A stretch of 64,000 nucleotides of DNA, taken from positions 2,334,501 through 2,398,500 of the forward strand of contig NC_004722.1 of assembly GCF_000007825.1 (NCBI RefSeq), read 5' to 3'. Positions 25,985 through 35,881 of the stretch are shown piece after piece. The translations under genes and the position numbers were made by a program. The first letter of the stretch is position 1, and every line of letters begins with the position of its first letter. The notes below the pieces were generated by a model, which had not been told where the DNA came from, made no database searches, and saw only the letters and a program-made list of their open reading frames with translations. This DNA is from Bacillus cereus ATCC 14579. Lineage in GTDB: Bacteria > Bacillota > Bacilli > Bacillales > Bacillaceae_G.

Positions 25985-26125
25985 AAAACAAGAAGCCCTA
26001 GATTTAGGGCTTCTTGTTTTGGTATTCTCACATGGTTTTTCAAAAAGAATAGAACATATTGAAGATAACATGTGAATGTTTCATAAATGTATCAAAAAAG
26101 TGAACAAAATCGTTATTTTAATTAG
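25985..26125 (+). repeat. dispersed repeat, copy A (AAGCCCTAG hairpin type)
   Basis: It starts with the hairpin AAGCCCTAGATTTAGGGCTT, then a GGTAT-CTCACA block, and ends with the nearly invariant stretch ATGTATCAAAAAAGTGAACA. The same layout recurs at 38845-38985. Confidence 0.65.
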
Positions 26126-26839
26126 TTCAGCCCCTTGAAGGGCGCTCCAAGGGGCGAAGATTCGAGAACTTGTAAACTCTTGTTTAATTACATGAAAACT
26201 CCCTAAGGAGAATCTATGATATTTTAACACTCAACTAACTATTTTGACAAATATATATTGATAAAAGAAACCCCGATTGTCCGCGGGGCTTCTAAGGGGA
26301 AGTGCCAAGTAATGACGTACTCGACTAATTAACCATATCATGAATTTTTTGGTAAAAATACTAGTAAATCCGTCCAATTGTATGATCGTTAATTTGAACA
26401 AAAACTCTATTTTGTAGAGCTTTAATTCCATGGGAAAAGAGCACTTTGTAAAAGTGCTCTTCTGACCAAAATCCATTTTGTAAAAGAGAGGAATAATATC
26501 ATATGAATTTATTTTTAAATGTGTTTAAAATCGTATAAAAACTTCATTTTGCACAACAAAGCAGCCAGCTTAATTAGCTAACTGCTTGTTGTACAAAAGA
26601 AGATTAGGCCCTACAAGTAAATGATATGTAACTTTAAGTTACAACTATATTATAAGCAGAATTAAACATGTTATGCGGTAGTAAAAATAAGCTTAATCAA
26701 ACTTTCATTTTGTATTAAGTTGGAATATAAAAAGAGCACTTAGTAAAGTGCTCTCGTGACGAGTCTCATTTTATAACGACTATTTTATAAAGAAAGGAAC
26801 TCAGGATATTATATGTGCGCCAGTCAATTGAGTACCTTG

Positions 26840-26938
26840 TACAAATAAAGAGCAGCTAGCAAAAGCTAACTGCTTATATAAGGAAATCGGAGAAAGATAA
26901 CCATGTGTCTACAGTATTGACGGAATATTGGTTTTTAT
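26840..26938 (+). repeat. dispersed repeat, copy 2 (AGCAGCTAGC hairpin type)
   Basis: Matches 18335-18440: AAAGAGCAGCTAGC...GCTAACTGCT hairpin, GGAGAAAGATAACC, then ACAGTATTGACGGAATATT. Confidence 0.6.
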
Positions 26939-26954
26939 TCGTGAAGAACTACGA

Positions 26955-27254
26955 TTAACTTAATGCATAGCCCACAATCAAAGTTAGTGTTAAAAACACT
27001 GATAATAACATTGTTAGTAGAACTGTTACTATGCTTCTAAGCATTGATATCCAATTATCTACTTTAGAGAATCCTTTAATACCAGCAAAAAAAGTTCCTA
27101 TTGAAAAAATGAGTACGAAAAATAAAGGGTGAAAATAAACGGCGTTTATAAAAGATGCATTTATTTCAGGTGTACATACTTCAAGATATAAAAGAAAACA
27201 AGCAATACAAACGAATGAAAAAATAAAGGACCATAGATTTATATTATGTTTCAT
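26955..27254 (-). CDS. small membrane protein
   Basis: A 99-residue protein with three hydrophobic helices (about residues 8-28, 38-58 and 72-97). AAAGGAGCAACCT precedes the ATG. No family recognised. Its setting, just beyond the AGCAGCTAGC repeat, mirrors the small membrane gene at 18443-18655. Confidence 0.6.
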   Translation of the reverse strand: MKHNINLWSFIFSFVCIACFLLYLEVCTPEINASFINAVYFHPLFFVLIFSIGTFFAGIKGFSKVDNWISMLRSIVTVLLTMLLSVFLTLTLIVGYALS

Positions 27255-27485
27255 AGGTTGCTCCTTTGTTATCGGAATATTTCTATTAAATTTTAATGGG
27301 AAATATAAGAAAAAGATAGTGTTTATAAGTTAGAATGAATTTTTTAACAAAATAATCCTTTTAAAGTAAAACAAACAGAATATAGTCCGGCTAGAAAACT
27401 AGAGGGCACCAATTCATTAAAGCAGCAATTAAAGCTGTTTTAGGAATAGGTGTTCTTTTTATTTTGAAAAGAGGGATGGGGAAAT

Positions 27486-27656
27486 ATGAGGGCACTAAAA
27501 GAACAATTACGCGAGTGGAAAAAGCAATCCAAGCAAGGAAAGAAGAAAAATAAGAAAAAACAAAAAGAGAAATTAAGTACTCGTGAAATTGGTGATTTAA
27601 TGGGAATACATAGACCTTGTTATGAACGAAGACACGGAGCATTAAGACAAAAATAA
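27486..27656 (+). CDS. small basic phage-type protein
   Basis: A 56-residue, very lysine-rich protein. The first 30 residues are a basic helix (EWKKQSKQGKKKNKKKQKEK), followed by LSTREIGDLMGIHRPCYERR, which resembles a short HTH-like unit. GGGATGGGG precedes the ATG by four bases. It is directly upstream of the ArpU gene and transcribed with it; phage-derived DNA-binding is a guess. A second overlapping frame (about 27400-27535) is also open but has no ATG. Confidence 0.55.
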   Translation: MRALKEQLREWKKQSKQGKKKNKKKQKEKLSTREIGDLMGIHRPCYERRHGALRQK

Positions 27657-27683
27657 TTTAAAAATAAACAGGAGTGGTCTTAC

Positions 27684-28166
27684 ATGACTAAACAATTATT
27701 TTTCTTACCAAAAATCGATAGAGTAGCAACGCAGAAAAAATTAGAAGGTGCTCTCGAAAATGTACATTTATATAGACAGTTTGGAATGATGCGTGAAGAA
27801 ATGAAAGTTACTCCTTCTTATGAAATTAGATATCACGGATCTACAAATGATGTAGGAAAGCCATTAGAAGATGTAGCGATGGCTAATATTCAACAAAGTA
27901 AAAGAGAAGAATGGATTAAGCAAACATCATTTCGTATTGACCAGTTTCTTAGTCGTTTGGGTAATGGGCGTGCAGGAAGGGAGCAAAGAGACATCATCAT
28001 TAAGCGTTATCTAGAAGATGAAGATGTATGTGATTATATGGTATATAACGAAATCGGCATGAGTGAGCGTACTTATCGACGTGTTAAGGCTAGAGTATTT
28101 TATAAACTTGCTTTTGCTCTTAGATTAGAAGTTTATGAGACTGAAGAAACTAGAGGTAATGAATAA
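27684..28166 (+). CDS. ArpU-family phage transcriptional regulator
   Basis: A 160-residue protein of the ArpU/late-gene regulator family common in B. cereus and enterococcal prophages. The C-terminal HTH-type region (EIGMSERTYRRVKARVFYKL) is characteristic. AGGAGTGGTCTTAC precedes the ATG. Its stop overlaps the ATG of the integrase-like gene (TAATG), so the two are translationally coupled. The pair is a standard module at the end of early genes in Bacillus prophages. Confidence 0.88.
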   Translation: MTKQLFFLPKIDRVATQKKLEGALENVHLYRQFGMMREEMKVTPSYEIRYHGSTNDVGKPLEDVAMANIQQSKREEWIKQTSFRIDQFLSRLGNGRAGREQRDIIIKRYLEDEDVCDYMVYNEIGMSERTYRRVKARVFYKLAFALRLEVYETEETRGNE

Positions 28167-28708
28167 TGAATTTTGTTCAGCTAATACGTGATCCAGAACA
28201 AATACAGCAGCTTAAAGAGTATTTTAAGGAAAAGAGCTTACGCAATTACATCCTCTTTATTATGAAAATCAATACAGGCCTGAGAATCTCGGACATTTTG
28301 AAATTGAAGGTAGGAGATGTTAAAAGTAGTCATATATCTATGAGAGAAATGAAAACTGGGAAACAGAAACGAATACAAATTACTGCAGCAATGAAAAGAG
28401 AGCTTAAATGGTTTATCGAAGAAAGGGAAGATAATGAGTATTTATTGCAAAGTAGACAAGGTAGGAATCGTCCAATTGGTCGTAGTATGGCATATAAGAT
28501 ATTAAGCGGAGCAGTGGCAGAGTTTGGATTAGATGAAATAGGAACACATACATTGAGAAAAACATACGGGTCTCACATGTACATGCAAACGAAAAACATA
28601 GCATTGCTCATGGAGATATTTAATCACTCGTCAGAGAAGGTCACGTTACGTTATATAGGTGTAAATCAAGATGCAATGGATAAGGCAATGACTAGGTTTA
28701 AAATTTAA
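28166..28708 (+). CDS. small tyrosine recombinase / phage integrase
   Basis: A 180-residue catalytic-domain-only tyrosine recombinase. Catalytic residues are visible: R in TGLRISD, HxLR in THTLRKTYGS, H in NHSS, and the nucleophile Y in TLRYIGV. No N-terminal core-binding domain, as in other ArpU-linked phage recombinases. These are usually accessory genes, not the attachment integrase. Prophage structural genes do not follow directly, so this is a remnant. Confidence 0.88.
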   Translation: MNFVQLIRDPEQIQQLKEYFKEKSLRNYILFIMKINTGLRISDILKLKVGDVKSSHISMREMKTGKQKRIQITAAMKRELKWFIEEREDNEYLLQSRQGRNRPIGRSMAYKILSGAVAEFGLDEIGTHTLRKTYGSHMYMQTKNIALLMEIFNHSSEKVTLRYIGVNQDAMDKAMTRFKI

Positions 28709-29040
28709 TCATTGCTTTTTCTTTTGGGATAGTTTAAAACCTTAGCCTGATTGCGATGGGATCGCCACATCAAAAAAATTCGCATGTTACGTTAAGACAC
28801 ATTTTAGGCAGAAAATCAGTAGTTCTCTGAAGAACTACCATTATCAATCCTGTTTTATTGGATAATCTTGAGAAAATATTTATCTGGATAAAAAATTAAC
28901 ATTTTTTCAATTTCCTGTAATTATAATTAAAGGTATTCTGTTAGTGTTATACAAATGTATCTTTCAATCTATTCCATGTATGAATCTAGTCTGGCTATCA
29001 ACAGAATATTTCACACACAATTGAAAAAGGGGGAATGTTT
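28709..29040. other. non-coding gap before the metalloprotease gene
   Basis: 332 bases, AT-rich, with no credible gene or strong hairpin; the ribosome site of the next gene (AAAAAGGGGG) lies at its end. Confidence 0.5.
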
Positions 29041-31005
29041 ATGCAAAGAATTTTAAAGTTCCTGTTCATGTTCGTTTTTTCTTTGATTTGTGTTTTGTAT
29101 GTTCAAACGAACGCTTTTGCCGCACCAGCATACGAGGGAGTTGTCAAAATGAAGCAGCCGTCAGGCGAAACTTTTGAAGGCACGTTACATGGAGATGAAT
29201 GGTTCCACTGGGTAAGTACAAAGGATGGCGACATACTTTTACAAGATCAGAAGGGATATTGGAATTACGCTGAGCTTACATCAGATGAACTGATATCAAC
29301 GGGTACAAAATATAAAATCGATAAGAAGCCTTCAATGGCGTTAAATGAGGACAATTTGAATAAGTGGATAAAAAAATACAACCCTCAAGCAAAGAAAAAA
29401 CAGGTGCACATGAATAAATTACAAAAAGAATCACCAAAAAATATTGATGGAACTGTCACTCCAGTTGTAGGAACCAAAAAATTACTTGTTTTGTTAATTG
29501 GGTTTACAGATGTTGATATTGCATATAACGATAACGACTGGAGTAACAAATTCTTTTCTACAAATCAAAAGTCAGTTAAGAATTACTATAATGAAGTAAG
29601 TAACGGAAAAGTACAGATAACTCCAGCTCCTGAAACATATGGTACTCAAAATGATGGAGTGGTTAAAGTGAAATTAGATTACGCTCATCCGAGTACATCG
29701 GGAAAAAGTATGGGTACGGTTATAACAGATGCACTGGCTAAAGCTGATTCTCAAGTGGATTTTGCTAGTCTTGATACTAATAATGATCAAGTCATTGACT
29801 CTAAAGATGGCTTCTACATTGTAAGTTTTCTTGCTGGTAATGAACAGGCTGCTCCTGGTGCTCCACTTCCTTATATTTGGGCACATCAGTCGTATGCTCC
29901 AAATACAAATCACGATGGTGTTACGGTATCAGGCATGTATACGGCGCAGGGTGAAAAACAATATGGTCATATGGCAACAATTGGTATCCCTGCTCATGAG
30001 TTAGGTCATTCCTTTGGCCTGCCAGATCTATATGGTGATAATAATCGTGTGGGTAGCCTAAGTATAATGGGTAATGGATCTTGGAATAGTCTACAAGGAG
30101 AAGATTATGGAGCTACACCGGGTCATATGGATGCTTGGTCAAAAGTAAAATTAGGATTTGTAACACCAAATGTAGTAAATACCACTAATAACTTTACTCT
30201 AAATGCTATCCCAAATAATTATAATGTGTTAAAGATTCCTTTAAAGGATAATACGTATTTTTTAGTTGAGAATCGCGCAAAGGTTGGGTATGATGCGAGC
30301 TTACCAACAAATTCTGGTGGTATTGCAGTTTGGCATATTGATGAATCCATGAATAATAATTCCAGTGATCCGCATCCTTTCATTGATATAGAACAATCAG
30401 TCAGTGAATACCAAGACCCGTTCTATTACACGAATCAAAATCATGCTGCTACCTTTGGTCCAGACACTAATCCGAATAGTAATACCTACACGGGAGAAAA
30501 ATCAGGAGTAACGATTACAACGACAAGTACAAGTAATTCTGCTATGAATGTAGCAGTCACAACAAAAGAAGCTAGTTTAATTCCGCAAACAAACTGGACA
30601 CTAAAATATATAGATAGTTATAATTGGTACAATTTAGGTACGTATGCCTTTGATGGAAACAAAGACACATTTTGGCATACAAACTGGAGCCCCGTAGCTC
30701 CAATGCCGCACGAGATTCGAATTGATTTAGGTGCAACTTATAACCTCTCCAAATTCAGCTACTTGCCAAGGCAAGACGGCCAAATAAATGGAACGATTAA
30801 GGACTATGAGTTTTACGTCAGTAGTGATGGAGTAAACTGGGGAACAGCGGTATCCATAGGTGCTTTTGCAAACAATATTAACTTGAAAGAGGTCAGCTTT
30901 GTAAACAAGACAGGTCGTTATATTAAACTACGTGCATTAAGCGAGGTAAACAACAATCCATGGACAAGTGCCGCTGAAATTAATGTATTTGGGGTGGTTC
31001 AATAA
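29041..31005 (+). CDS. secreted M6-family metalloprotease with discoidin-like domain
   Basis: A 654-residue secreted zinc protease. Signal peptide at residues 1-30 (cleavage near AFAAP). The zinc motif is HELGH at residues 319-323, followed by SFGLPDLYG and a LSIMGNG Met-turn, typical of the M6 (immune inhibitor A-like) family. The last 140 residues form an F5/8 type C (discoidin) domain (DSYNWYNLGTYAFDGN..., then INVFGV), likely for carbohydrate or surface binding. The ATG at 29041 is chosen over 29035 because AAGGGGG is then at proper distance. The family includes virulence and insect-immune-evasion proteases. Confidence 0.9.
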   Translation: MQRILKFLFMFVFSLICVLYVQTNAFAAPAYEGVVKMKQPSGETFEGTLHGDEWFHWVSTKDGDILLQDQKGYWNYAELTSDELISTGTKYKIDKKPSMALNEDNLNKWIKKYNPQAKKKQVHMNKLQKESPKNIDGTVTPVVGTKKLLVLLIGFTDVDIAYNDNDWSNKFFSTNQKSVKNYYNEVSNGKVQITPAPETYGTQNDGVVKVKLDYAHPSTSGKSMGTVITDALAKADSQVDFASLDTNNDQVIDSKDGFYIVSFLAGNEQAAPGAPLPYIWAHQSYAPNTNHDGVTVSGMYTAQGEKQYGHMATIGIPAHELGHSFGLPDLYGDNNRVGSLSIMGNGSWNSLQGEDYGATPGHMDAWSKVKLGFVTPNVVNTTNNFTLNAIPNNYNVLKIPLKDNTYFLVENRAKVGYDASLPTNSGGIAVWHIDESMNNNSSDPHPFIDIEQSVSEYQDPFYYTNQNHAATFGPDTNPNSNTYTGEKSGVTITTTSTSNSAMNVAVTTKEASLIPQTNWTLKYIDSYNWYNLGTYAFDGNKDTFWHTNWSPVAPMPHEIRIDLGATYNLSKFSYLPRQDGQINGTIKDYEFYVSSDGVNWGTAVSIGAFANNINLKEVSFVNKTGRYIKLRALSEVNNNPWTSAAEINVFGVVQ

Positions 31006-31677
31006 TATATTTGTGAGGTTATCTAATTAAATTATTGATACGCTAGTTCAAAGGGTTATCATCTGCTGAGAGTTCCCTCGGCATTTGATAACCTTTTGTT
31101 CTATACTAGCCAATATGCAAACGAAAAACATGGATTGATAAAATTCATATTCTTAGCTTGGTAGCAATGTGGTGGTATTCCTTACAGTTACTCATAAATT
31201 TTGTACTATGTAACTCAAAAAAGAAAGTGTTATAAATTCAATGATACCAAGGGATTCAGCAAAGGGTTCAGTTACACACAATATAAGATATGGGTAAGTC
31301 ATAGAGAACTTGAAATAATATATTAATTACTTAGTGAAAATAGTATGGATTAAGAAGATAATGATTTCAAATCGTCAAAGTAGAGAAAAAGATACGAATG
31401 ATTAAATTTAAATGTGGGTTATAAAATTATTAATATAAATATAACGATTTTAAAAATGGTCAATGACATTTTCCTCAAAAATGGAAAAGTTGATATAAAA
31501 GCACATAACCGTTTACAGCCCAATACATATAGTGTCAGTGTAGTGATAAGCAAGTACAACATGACTGCAATGAAAAATTATTTTTCTGTTAGCTTGTTTT
31601 CATTACGAGTTAAATTAATAGAACTTCTGTTAGTTATTATGAAACGCATCTTTGTTATAGGATCGGGGGGGAATATC
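31006..31677. other. non-coding region with terminator
   Basis: Apart from the terminator at 31050-31098 no credible gene is seen. A frame open from 31414 has no ribosome site and only becomes protein-like where it overlaps the YjcZ peptide gene. Confidence 0.5.
31050..31098 (+). terminator. terminator after the M6 protease
   Basis: The stem AAAGGGTTATCA/TGATAACCTTTT encloses a smaller GCTGAG/CTCGGC hairpin. Confidence 0.7.
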
Positions 31678-31788
31678 TTGGCTGCAGAAAAAGGATATAG
31701 AAGTGGTTGTGGTTATGGCGGAGGATTTGCATTACTAGTCGTATTGTTTATCTTGCTTATTATCGTTGGCGCTGCTTGTTTTTGCTAG
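31678..31788 (+). CDS. YjcZ-family sporulation peptide, copy 1
   Basis: A 36-residue peptide: short head (AAEKGYRSGCGYGGGF) and one hydrophobic helix ending in cysteines (AACFC). The YjcZ/YxiC-like layout is typical of tiny proteins made during sporulation in bacilli. TTG start after GATCGGGGGGGAATATC. A longer upstream frame exists but has no support. Its paralogue follows 40 bases downstream. Confidence 0.75.
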   Translation: MAAEKGYRSGCGYGGGFALLVVLFILLIIVGAACFC

Positions 31789-31828
31789 TTTATGAACTTC
31801 ATTTTTTTCTAGAGAGGAGGAGTGTATC

Positions 31829-31954
31829 TTGGCTGCAGAAAAAGGATATGGAAGTGGTTGTGGTAGTTATGGCGGAGGATTTGCATTACTAATCGTATTG
31901 TTTATCTTGCTTATTATCGTTGGTGCAAGCTGGTGCGGATATGGTGGTTTTTAA
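31829..31954 (+). CDS. YjcZ-family sporulation peptide, copy 2
   Basis: A 41-residue tandem paralogue of the preceding peptide, with nearly identical head and helix (FALLIVLFILLIIVGA) but a tail ending SWCGYGGF. TTG start after GAGAGGAGGAGTGTATC. Both copies use TTG starts, presumably ancestral to the duplication. Confidence 0.78.
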   Translation: MAAEKGYGSGCGSYGGGFALLIVLFILLIIVGASWCGYGGF

Positions 31955-31987
31955 GTAACAACCTTCTTATATCACCAAGAATAAATA

Positions 31988-32020
31988 AAGGGTTGCTTCA
32001 CGTAGTGTGAAGTAATCCTT
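31988..32020 (+). terminator. hairpin after the YjcZ pair
   Basis: The stem AAGGGTTGCTTCAC/GTGAAGTAATCCTT contains G-T pairs; the tail is only weakly T-rich. Confidence 0.5.
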
Positions 32021-32082
32021 CATTAATATAGTTTAATATATGTTTAGAATATATAATGTGTTCGTTATGAAAGGAGAAAAAA

Positions 32083-32514
32083 ATGGGATCTAGCCCATAT
32101 TTTAATAAAAATGTTTCGTATCAAACTTCATCTATTCCAATAACCGAAGTAACTCAGAAGAAAAGTCGAATAATAGCGGCCGAAGCTGTTACACTTTCCA
32201 AAACGAATAATGAAACAACCAATGAAGCAATCAATGGAACGACTGATGAAACATTAAAAAAACAGAAAAATAATTCATCTGATTATTCGCCATTCCAAAT
32301 TAATATTCCATATTTTAATATAAAAATAACTTCGACAGAGATATTAGGTGTTGCTAAATCCGTATTTATGCAAGCTCTTATTCAAAAGGTTCAAGATCCG
32401 GTATTTTTAATGAATCTTTTGAATAGTGAAGGTGGAAAGAAACTACTTAATTTAGCAGGTGATTTTTTTAAAGATACTGCTACGAAATCAGAAAATGATA
32501 AAGATGAAAACTAA
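32083..32514 (+). CDS. hypothetical protein, possibly spore-related
   Basis: A 143-residue protein with a Ser/Thr/Asn-rich N-terminal half and an amphipathic C-terminal half (ILGVAKSVFMQALIQKVQDP, then LLNSEGGKKLLNLAGDF). No signal peptide or clear membrane helix. AAAGGAGAAAAA precedes the ATG and a strong terminator follows. No family recognised. The neighbouring YjcZ peptides make a sporulation role plausible but unproven. Confidence 0.6.
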   Translation: MGSSPYFNKNVSYQTSSIPITEVTQKKSRIIAAEAVTLSKTNNETTNEAINGTTDETLKKQKNNSSDYSPFQINIPYFNIKITSTEILGVAKSVFMQALIQKVQDPVFLMNLLNSEGGKKLLNLAGDFFKDTATKSENDKDEN

Positions 32515-32572
32515 CATCAGCCTTTATTGATATACATCTCTTTGATAGCTCTAATTTCATAAATACTACAAT

Positions 32573-32611
32573 CACAAAAGATAGGGATTAAAAATAATCC
32601 CTTCTTTTGTG
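32573..32611 (+). terminator. strong hairpin terminator
   Basis: Long stem CACAAAAG...CTTTTGTG with inner AGGGATTA/TAATCCCT; the tail is not a pure T-run. Confidence 0.65.
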
Positions 32612-32793
32612 AGCATAATTGCATTTTTCATTGTAATTATATGTAAATCAGATAATAAAAAGTGAAAGGGTTATGGCCGTTTTTTGGCAGGAAATGTGCC
32701 GGTCGTTTTGGAGTTAACGTGATATATTTGTATTGTGAGAAGTGGCGGAAAACACAACTCATAATATACCTTTATAATCTATAAAATCAATTA

Positions 32794-33090
32794 ATGGATA
32801 ATATAAGCCGTATGATGGCTACTTCCGCAAGCCAATTAGGAGGATTAAAGACCGTCATGAGTGGTGTATATGGAAGTATGTCAAACAGTAGATAAGCCAT
32901 GACAAATAGTGTATCAAATCAAGTCATTAATAATTCTTTCGGATCATCTGGCGGTGGAGTTATTCCAATGCTTGGTGGAGATTTATTGAAGTACCCGTAA
33001 ATTTAGAAGGAAGAGACGTGGCACGCGGTACTTATCGGCTATACAACCGAGTATCAAGAAAGAGAAGAAAAGAGAAACTCAGCCTTTTAG
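32794..33090 (+). pseudogene. remnant of phage tail tape-measure protein (C-terminus)
   Basis: One frame reads MDNISRMMATSASQLGGLKT, is stopped by TAA near 32893, and continues with NSFGSSGGGVIPMLGGDLLK. It is stopped again near 32998 and goes on as YTTEYQEREEKRNSAF to TAG at 33088. The LEGRDVARGTYR block that should join these is in another frame (33000-33030). This is the typical C-terminal end of a siphophage tape-measure protein, decayed by stops and one frameshift. The distal-tail gene follows, as in phages. Confidence 0.6.
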
Positions 33091-33131
33091 GTTTGGGTTT
33101 CTTTTATTTTATAAAAAAACGGAGTGTCAAA

Positions 33132-34811
33132 ATGAGCTCTTTTACATTCAACAATCAACGAAAAGAATATATCCAACTAGAAAGAGGATGGAGCCCGCCA
33201 ACATGGGAACCTCTAAAACGTAAATTCTTAAACACGCCTGGATATCCAGGCGCAAGATTATTAGGAATGGAAACAGATCCTCGTCGACTTTCTGTCTCTG
33301 TGGGAATTATCGTTCCAGATGGAACAGATTTAGAAACGTTAAAAGAAGAAATAGCGACATGGTTAATTACTGAACAAGCAACCGAGCTAACTTTTGATAC
33401 AAAACTAGATAGAACATATATAGCTGTTATTGATGAAGATTTTAATGTTGATAATTTTATGAGTTTAAGAAAAGGCACCTTAAAATTCATTTGTCCAATG
33501 CCTTATAAACTAGGCCCAAGGAGAAAAATAGATTTCAAATTACAAGGAAGTAGATTAATTACAAATATATCGAATAATGAGAGTAAATATTCTGATCCTA
33601 CGTTCATAGTTAAGGTAGAAACTCCCTCTACTTTTATTGATATTTCACGAAAAAAGGAAGAAGAAATTCAACATTTTCGTATGGGATACCCTGTTTCTGT
33701 GGAAGAACGAACAGTCGAGAAAGAACAGCTTGTTATGCACGATGAAATGAAAACAATGGTTGGTTGGAATCAAAATGGTCCAAACACTAACGAAGGTGAA
33801 AACACAGGAACTCTAAAGTCAGATAGTGAGCGCTTTGTTATAGATAACTTTGGTGCAGGTAGTACATGGCATGGCGGAGTGGCTAGGAAAAGTTTAAAAG
33901 AACCGCTACAGGATTTTACTGTTGAAGTAAACGAAGAAACAGGTGAGTATCTAACTTTTGAAAAGATTAACGGTGGGAAGTTATACGTCGCTGATGCAGA
34001 TGCCTTACAACGTTGGACAGAAGATGGTTCACACAAATATGACATCTATAGTCCACAAACAGAAGATCAAAATATGTCAGCCGAAAGATTAAAACAACTA
34101 ACGGAAGCGGAACTAAAGAAACGTATTAATAGCACTGTACAGTATGAAGTAACTCCAATTGCATTAGAAAAGATATTTGGTTTATCTCATGAAAAAGTAA
34201 ATAAGGGCGATATTGTCCATTTCAAAGATACAAAATTTACGCCACCTTTGTTTTTAGAAGCACGTCTTATCGCAGCGGATGAATGTGATACAAATGCGGC
34301 AAATGATAAATATTATTTTGTTGATTTTAAAGAAGTAGAAGATACGAGAAGTCTGTTAGATCACATGTATGCCCAAGTTATGGGCAGTCTAGCTGGAAAA
34401 GCAAATAAAGGCTTGTTAGATAAGTTGGAAGAACTTGTGAAAGAGACAAATGAACAAGTTGATGTTGTGAAAAAGGAATCAGAAGCAGCAAAAAAGTTAG
34501 CAGAAAAAGTACAAGAAAACCTTAAAAATTATCAAACAAAAATTATTGAAAGCGCAAAACCACCGACAATCGGTTTAGAAAATGGAAAAACCTTATGGTT
34601 AGATATTTCAAACGGCAAGCCTGGCATCCTCAAATTATGGAAGAATGGCAATTGGGAGTCGGTTGTTCCTGATATGGACAAAGTAAAGGAAGATACCTTA
34701 GAGCAAGTCAACAAAGATATTGAAACCACAAAAACAGAGTTGAATAAAAAAGTTCAAGAAGCACAAAATCAAGCAACAGGACAATTTAATGAAGTGAATG
34801 AAAGATGTTGA
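33132..34811 (+). pseudogene. chimeric phage tail protein: Dit N-terminus joined to Tal C-terminus
   Basis: The real start is ATG at 33132 (CGGAGTGTCAAA upstream); an open extension to 33018 is tape-measure remnant. Residues about 1-170 match the siphophage distal tail (Dit) fold: RKEYIQLERGW, RRLSVSVGI. Residues about 300-420 match the end of the tail-associated endopeptidase region (ERLKQLTEAELKKRI, then FTPPLFLEARLIAADE). Residues 430-510 are coiled coil. Dit and Tal are normally separate, so an internal deletion has joined them. The frame stops at NEVNERC, and the next frame continues (KDVEDYVGGIGNQTV...) to about 34983 with a further TAG. Confidence 0.65.
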
Positions 34812-34983
34812 AGATTACGTTGGTGGAATTGGTAACCAAACGGTTTTACGCAATGTCTTGTAGAAGAACGACACGAAATATTGGCAATTAACTTCAAACG
34901 CAGTAAGAGATACACAAGTCACTTATAAGAGGTGCAATTCACTTAGTGTTATTACTACAGGTAATATGACTTATTCTTTATCC

Positions 34984-35881
34984 TGTTTCTTTCTTAGTTG
35001 TACCTAGCGCGTTTTTATAATTCTTTATTTAATTCCTAATTTAAAGAACAAACTATCCAAAATAACATGATTTATATGACTATGTATACTCTTTTTGAAA
35101 AATATTGTAATTAATTAACATTTGAAACTATAACACAAATTATTTAAATAATATATCTAAATTTATCGTCATCACAATGGTGCTTGTCTTTAAATTTTCA
35201 GCAATCATTATTCCAGGAAATCTTTTATACCTCCCTTCAATTAGGGTCAGTATTATTCTATGTTTTAGTAAAAAAACTGCTTGTTTATTAACCTATTATT
35301 ATACTTTTATATGATAGAGAGCTTTCTACTAGATATAGAATTCATAAAAACTATGCTAATTTTTAAGGGAGAGTGGATAGAACTACTGATTATGAAATTA
35401 ATCAACACACATTTATCAAAGAAAATATTCTAATTTAAAATAATTTCTTATTTTGGAGTATACTGTCTTGAATGTATATTTCAAAATTGAATAGGTAAAA
35501 GATTTTATGTAACAACAAATAAAACTTCAGTATATGTAAAGCGATTTTTTACGAATATATAGCTTGATAAAAATAAAAATCATCATTTGGTAACCATGTT
35601 CATATCGTGATATCCAAAATTAAATTCAAGATAACTCATGTAATAAAGACTTCATAATTTTACCGAATCTGCGAGATACGTTGAAAACAGAATTTGTATT
35701 CCTCTAAAAATATTAATTTTCAGAATTTTCAATAAAAATGATTAGATTATACTAACTTAATGATAATGATTAAAAAGGCTACTATAGAACCCAAACATTA
35801 GTAGAAGAAAGACATATACAAGTATTATGAGTTTGAAAATTTCATAAACTCTAAAATCTTATAAAAAGAGGAGCATAAAAC
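34984..35881. other. gene-less AT-rich region
   Basis: About 900 bases between the phage tail remnant and the spore-surface pair. No credible gene, repeat or strong terminator seen. Confidence 0.5.

Larger units (their letters stand above)
25751..26954. other. hairpin-rich non-coding region
   Basis: No convincing gene in 1.2 kb. At least seven stem-loops are present: 25874-25896, 25988-26012 (AGAAGCCCTA/TAGGGCTTCT), 26127-26155 (GCCCCTTG/CAAGGGGC), 26271-26297 (CCCCG/CGGGG), 26437-26462 (AAGAGCACTTT/AAAGTGCTCTT), 26553-26592 and 26735-26757. Several resemble each other, as if terminators of lost genes had been kept. Confidence 0.55.

Noticed and set aside
27391..27642. An 83-codon minus-strand frame
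   Set aside because: Antisense to the small basic phage protein, which has a ribosome site and is in line with arpU.
31414..31677. Upstream extension of the first YjcZ frame
   Set aside because: Lacks a ribosome site and is not protein-like; only the last 36 residues resemble a real gene.
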